From positions 1-46,543 of the forward strand of contig JAGXHM010000074.1 of assembly GCA_024636155.1 (NCBI GenBank): DNA of 46,543 nt. The letters run 5' to 3'. The translations under genes were made by a program, and so were the position numbers. The notes beneath the pieces are model-generated. The model saw only the letters and a program-made list of their open reading frames with translations, was not told where the DNA came from and searched no databases. Shown here in pieces: positions 46,402 through 46,543 of the stretch (its first letter is position 1; every line of letters begins with the position of its first letter). This stretch comes from Deltaproteobacteria bacterium (GTDB taxonomy: Bacteria; Desulfobacterota; Desulfuromonadia; Desulfuromonadales; BM103).

Positions 46402-46543
46402 CCTAGACATCATGTATTGACCTGTCCAACCTCGAAGACGTGGGTTATTCTTGAGGTTGGACACCCTTAGAACAGAGCCATAATCGAGGAGGACAGGTCA
46501 TGTATGAGTTTAGCAAATACGTCGGACTAGATACACACAAAGA
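46402..46543 (+). mobile_element. IS110-like element, right copy (5' part only)
   Basis: The sequence equals the reverse complement of 36-177 except for G46437. It includes the boundary, a 98-base upstream noncoding part with the 11-base stem (46423-46433 with 46453-46463), and the transposase start. The element points out of the window, as does the left copy. Confidence 0.8.
46500..46543 (+). CDS. IS110-family transposase, N-terminal 14 codons (cut by window edge)
   Basis: Starts at the ATG at 46500 behind GGAGG and reads MYEFSKYVGLDTHK before the window ends. Identical to the left copy's first 14 residues. The DEDD domain's first Asp is in GLDTHK. Confidence 0.85.
   Translation, partial: MYEFSKYVGLDTHK

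Overview
The window looks like a piece of a Desulfuromonadales-type chromosome (Geobacter, Pelobacter and Desulfuromonas relatives) of moderate GC. This rests on gene content and order rather than any marker sequence: a full division and cell-wall (dcw) cluster that includes a PBP3 with a C-terminal PASTA domain and ends in ftsZ followed by a Trm112-like protein and a B12-type radical SAM protein, a ferritin-like protein, and IS110-family transposases of the type common in these bacteria. Both window ends lie inside inverted copies of the same IS110-like element, cut off in the first codons of the transposase, so the window is probably a contig that broke at a repeat.

Layout. 1-1831: truncated IS110 copy, pdxH, a terminator, a fragment of a parvulin-type PPIase gene and a lipoprotein gene. 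2033-6116 (+): a small exported protein with a FixH/YtkA-like look, an OmpR-type response regulator, its histidine kinase, and an HtrA/DegP-type protease; together a likely envelope-stress unit. 12629-6251 (-): leuC, leuD, ilvB, ilvN, ilvD, the branched-chain amino-acid block. 13098-13505 (-): an exported rhodanese with an in-frame TGA that reads best as selenocysteine, followed by a large folded 3' element. 13740-19371: ferritin-like protein, AEC-type transporter, LpxR-like outer-membrane lipid A deacylase, enoyl-CoA hydratase and a membrane diguanylate cyclase. 19798-21756 (-): radical SAM protein and Trm112-like protein. 39104-22118 (-): mraZ, rsmH, ftsL, ftsI, murE, murF, mraY, murD, ftsW, murG, murC, ddl, ftsQ, ftsA, ftsZ, tightly packed from one strong sigma70-type promoter; murB is absent from its common place between murC and ddl. 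40605-39340 (-): a CNNM/CBS (HlyC/CorC) membrane protein. 40988-43278 (+): ligA and acyP. 43280-46184: a decayed IS110 transposase, a small unknown protein, and a RimB-like protease and AstE-like desuccinylase separated by the first 33 codons of a deleted rimK. 46402-46543: second IS110 copy.

The central 30 kb is ordinary and well conserved. The unusual material is the TGA-containing rhodanese with a SECIS-like hairpin, the nested stem element behind it, the rimK deletion scar, a 164-base element with perfect 12-base inverted ends before ligA, three related intergenic palindromes, and the paired IS110 ends. I found no tRNA, rRNA, CRISPR array or prophage, and nothing that is clearly an undescribed multi-gene system.
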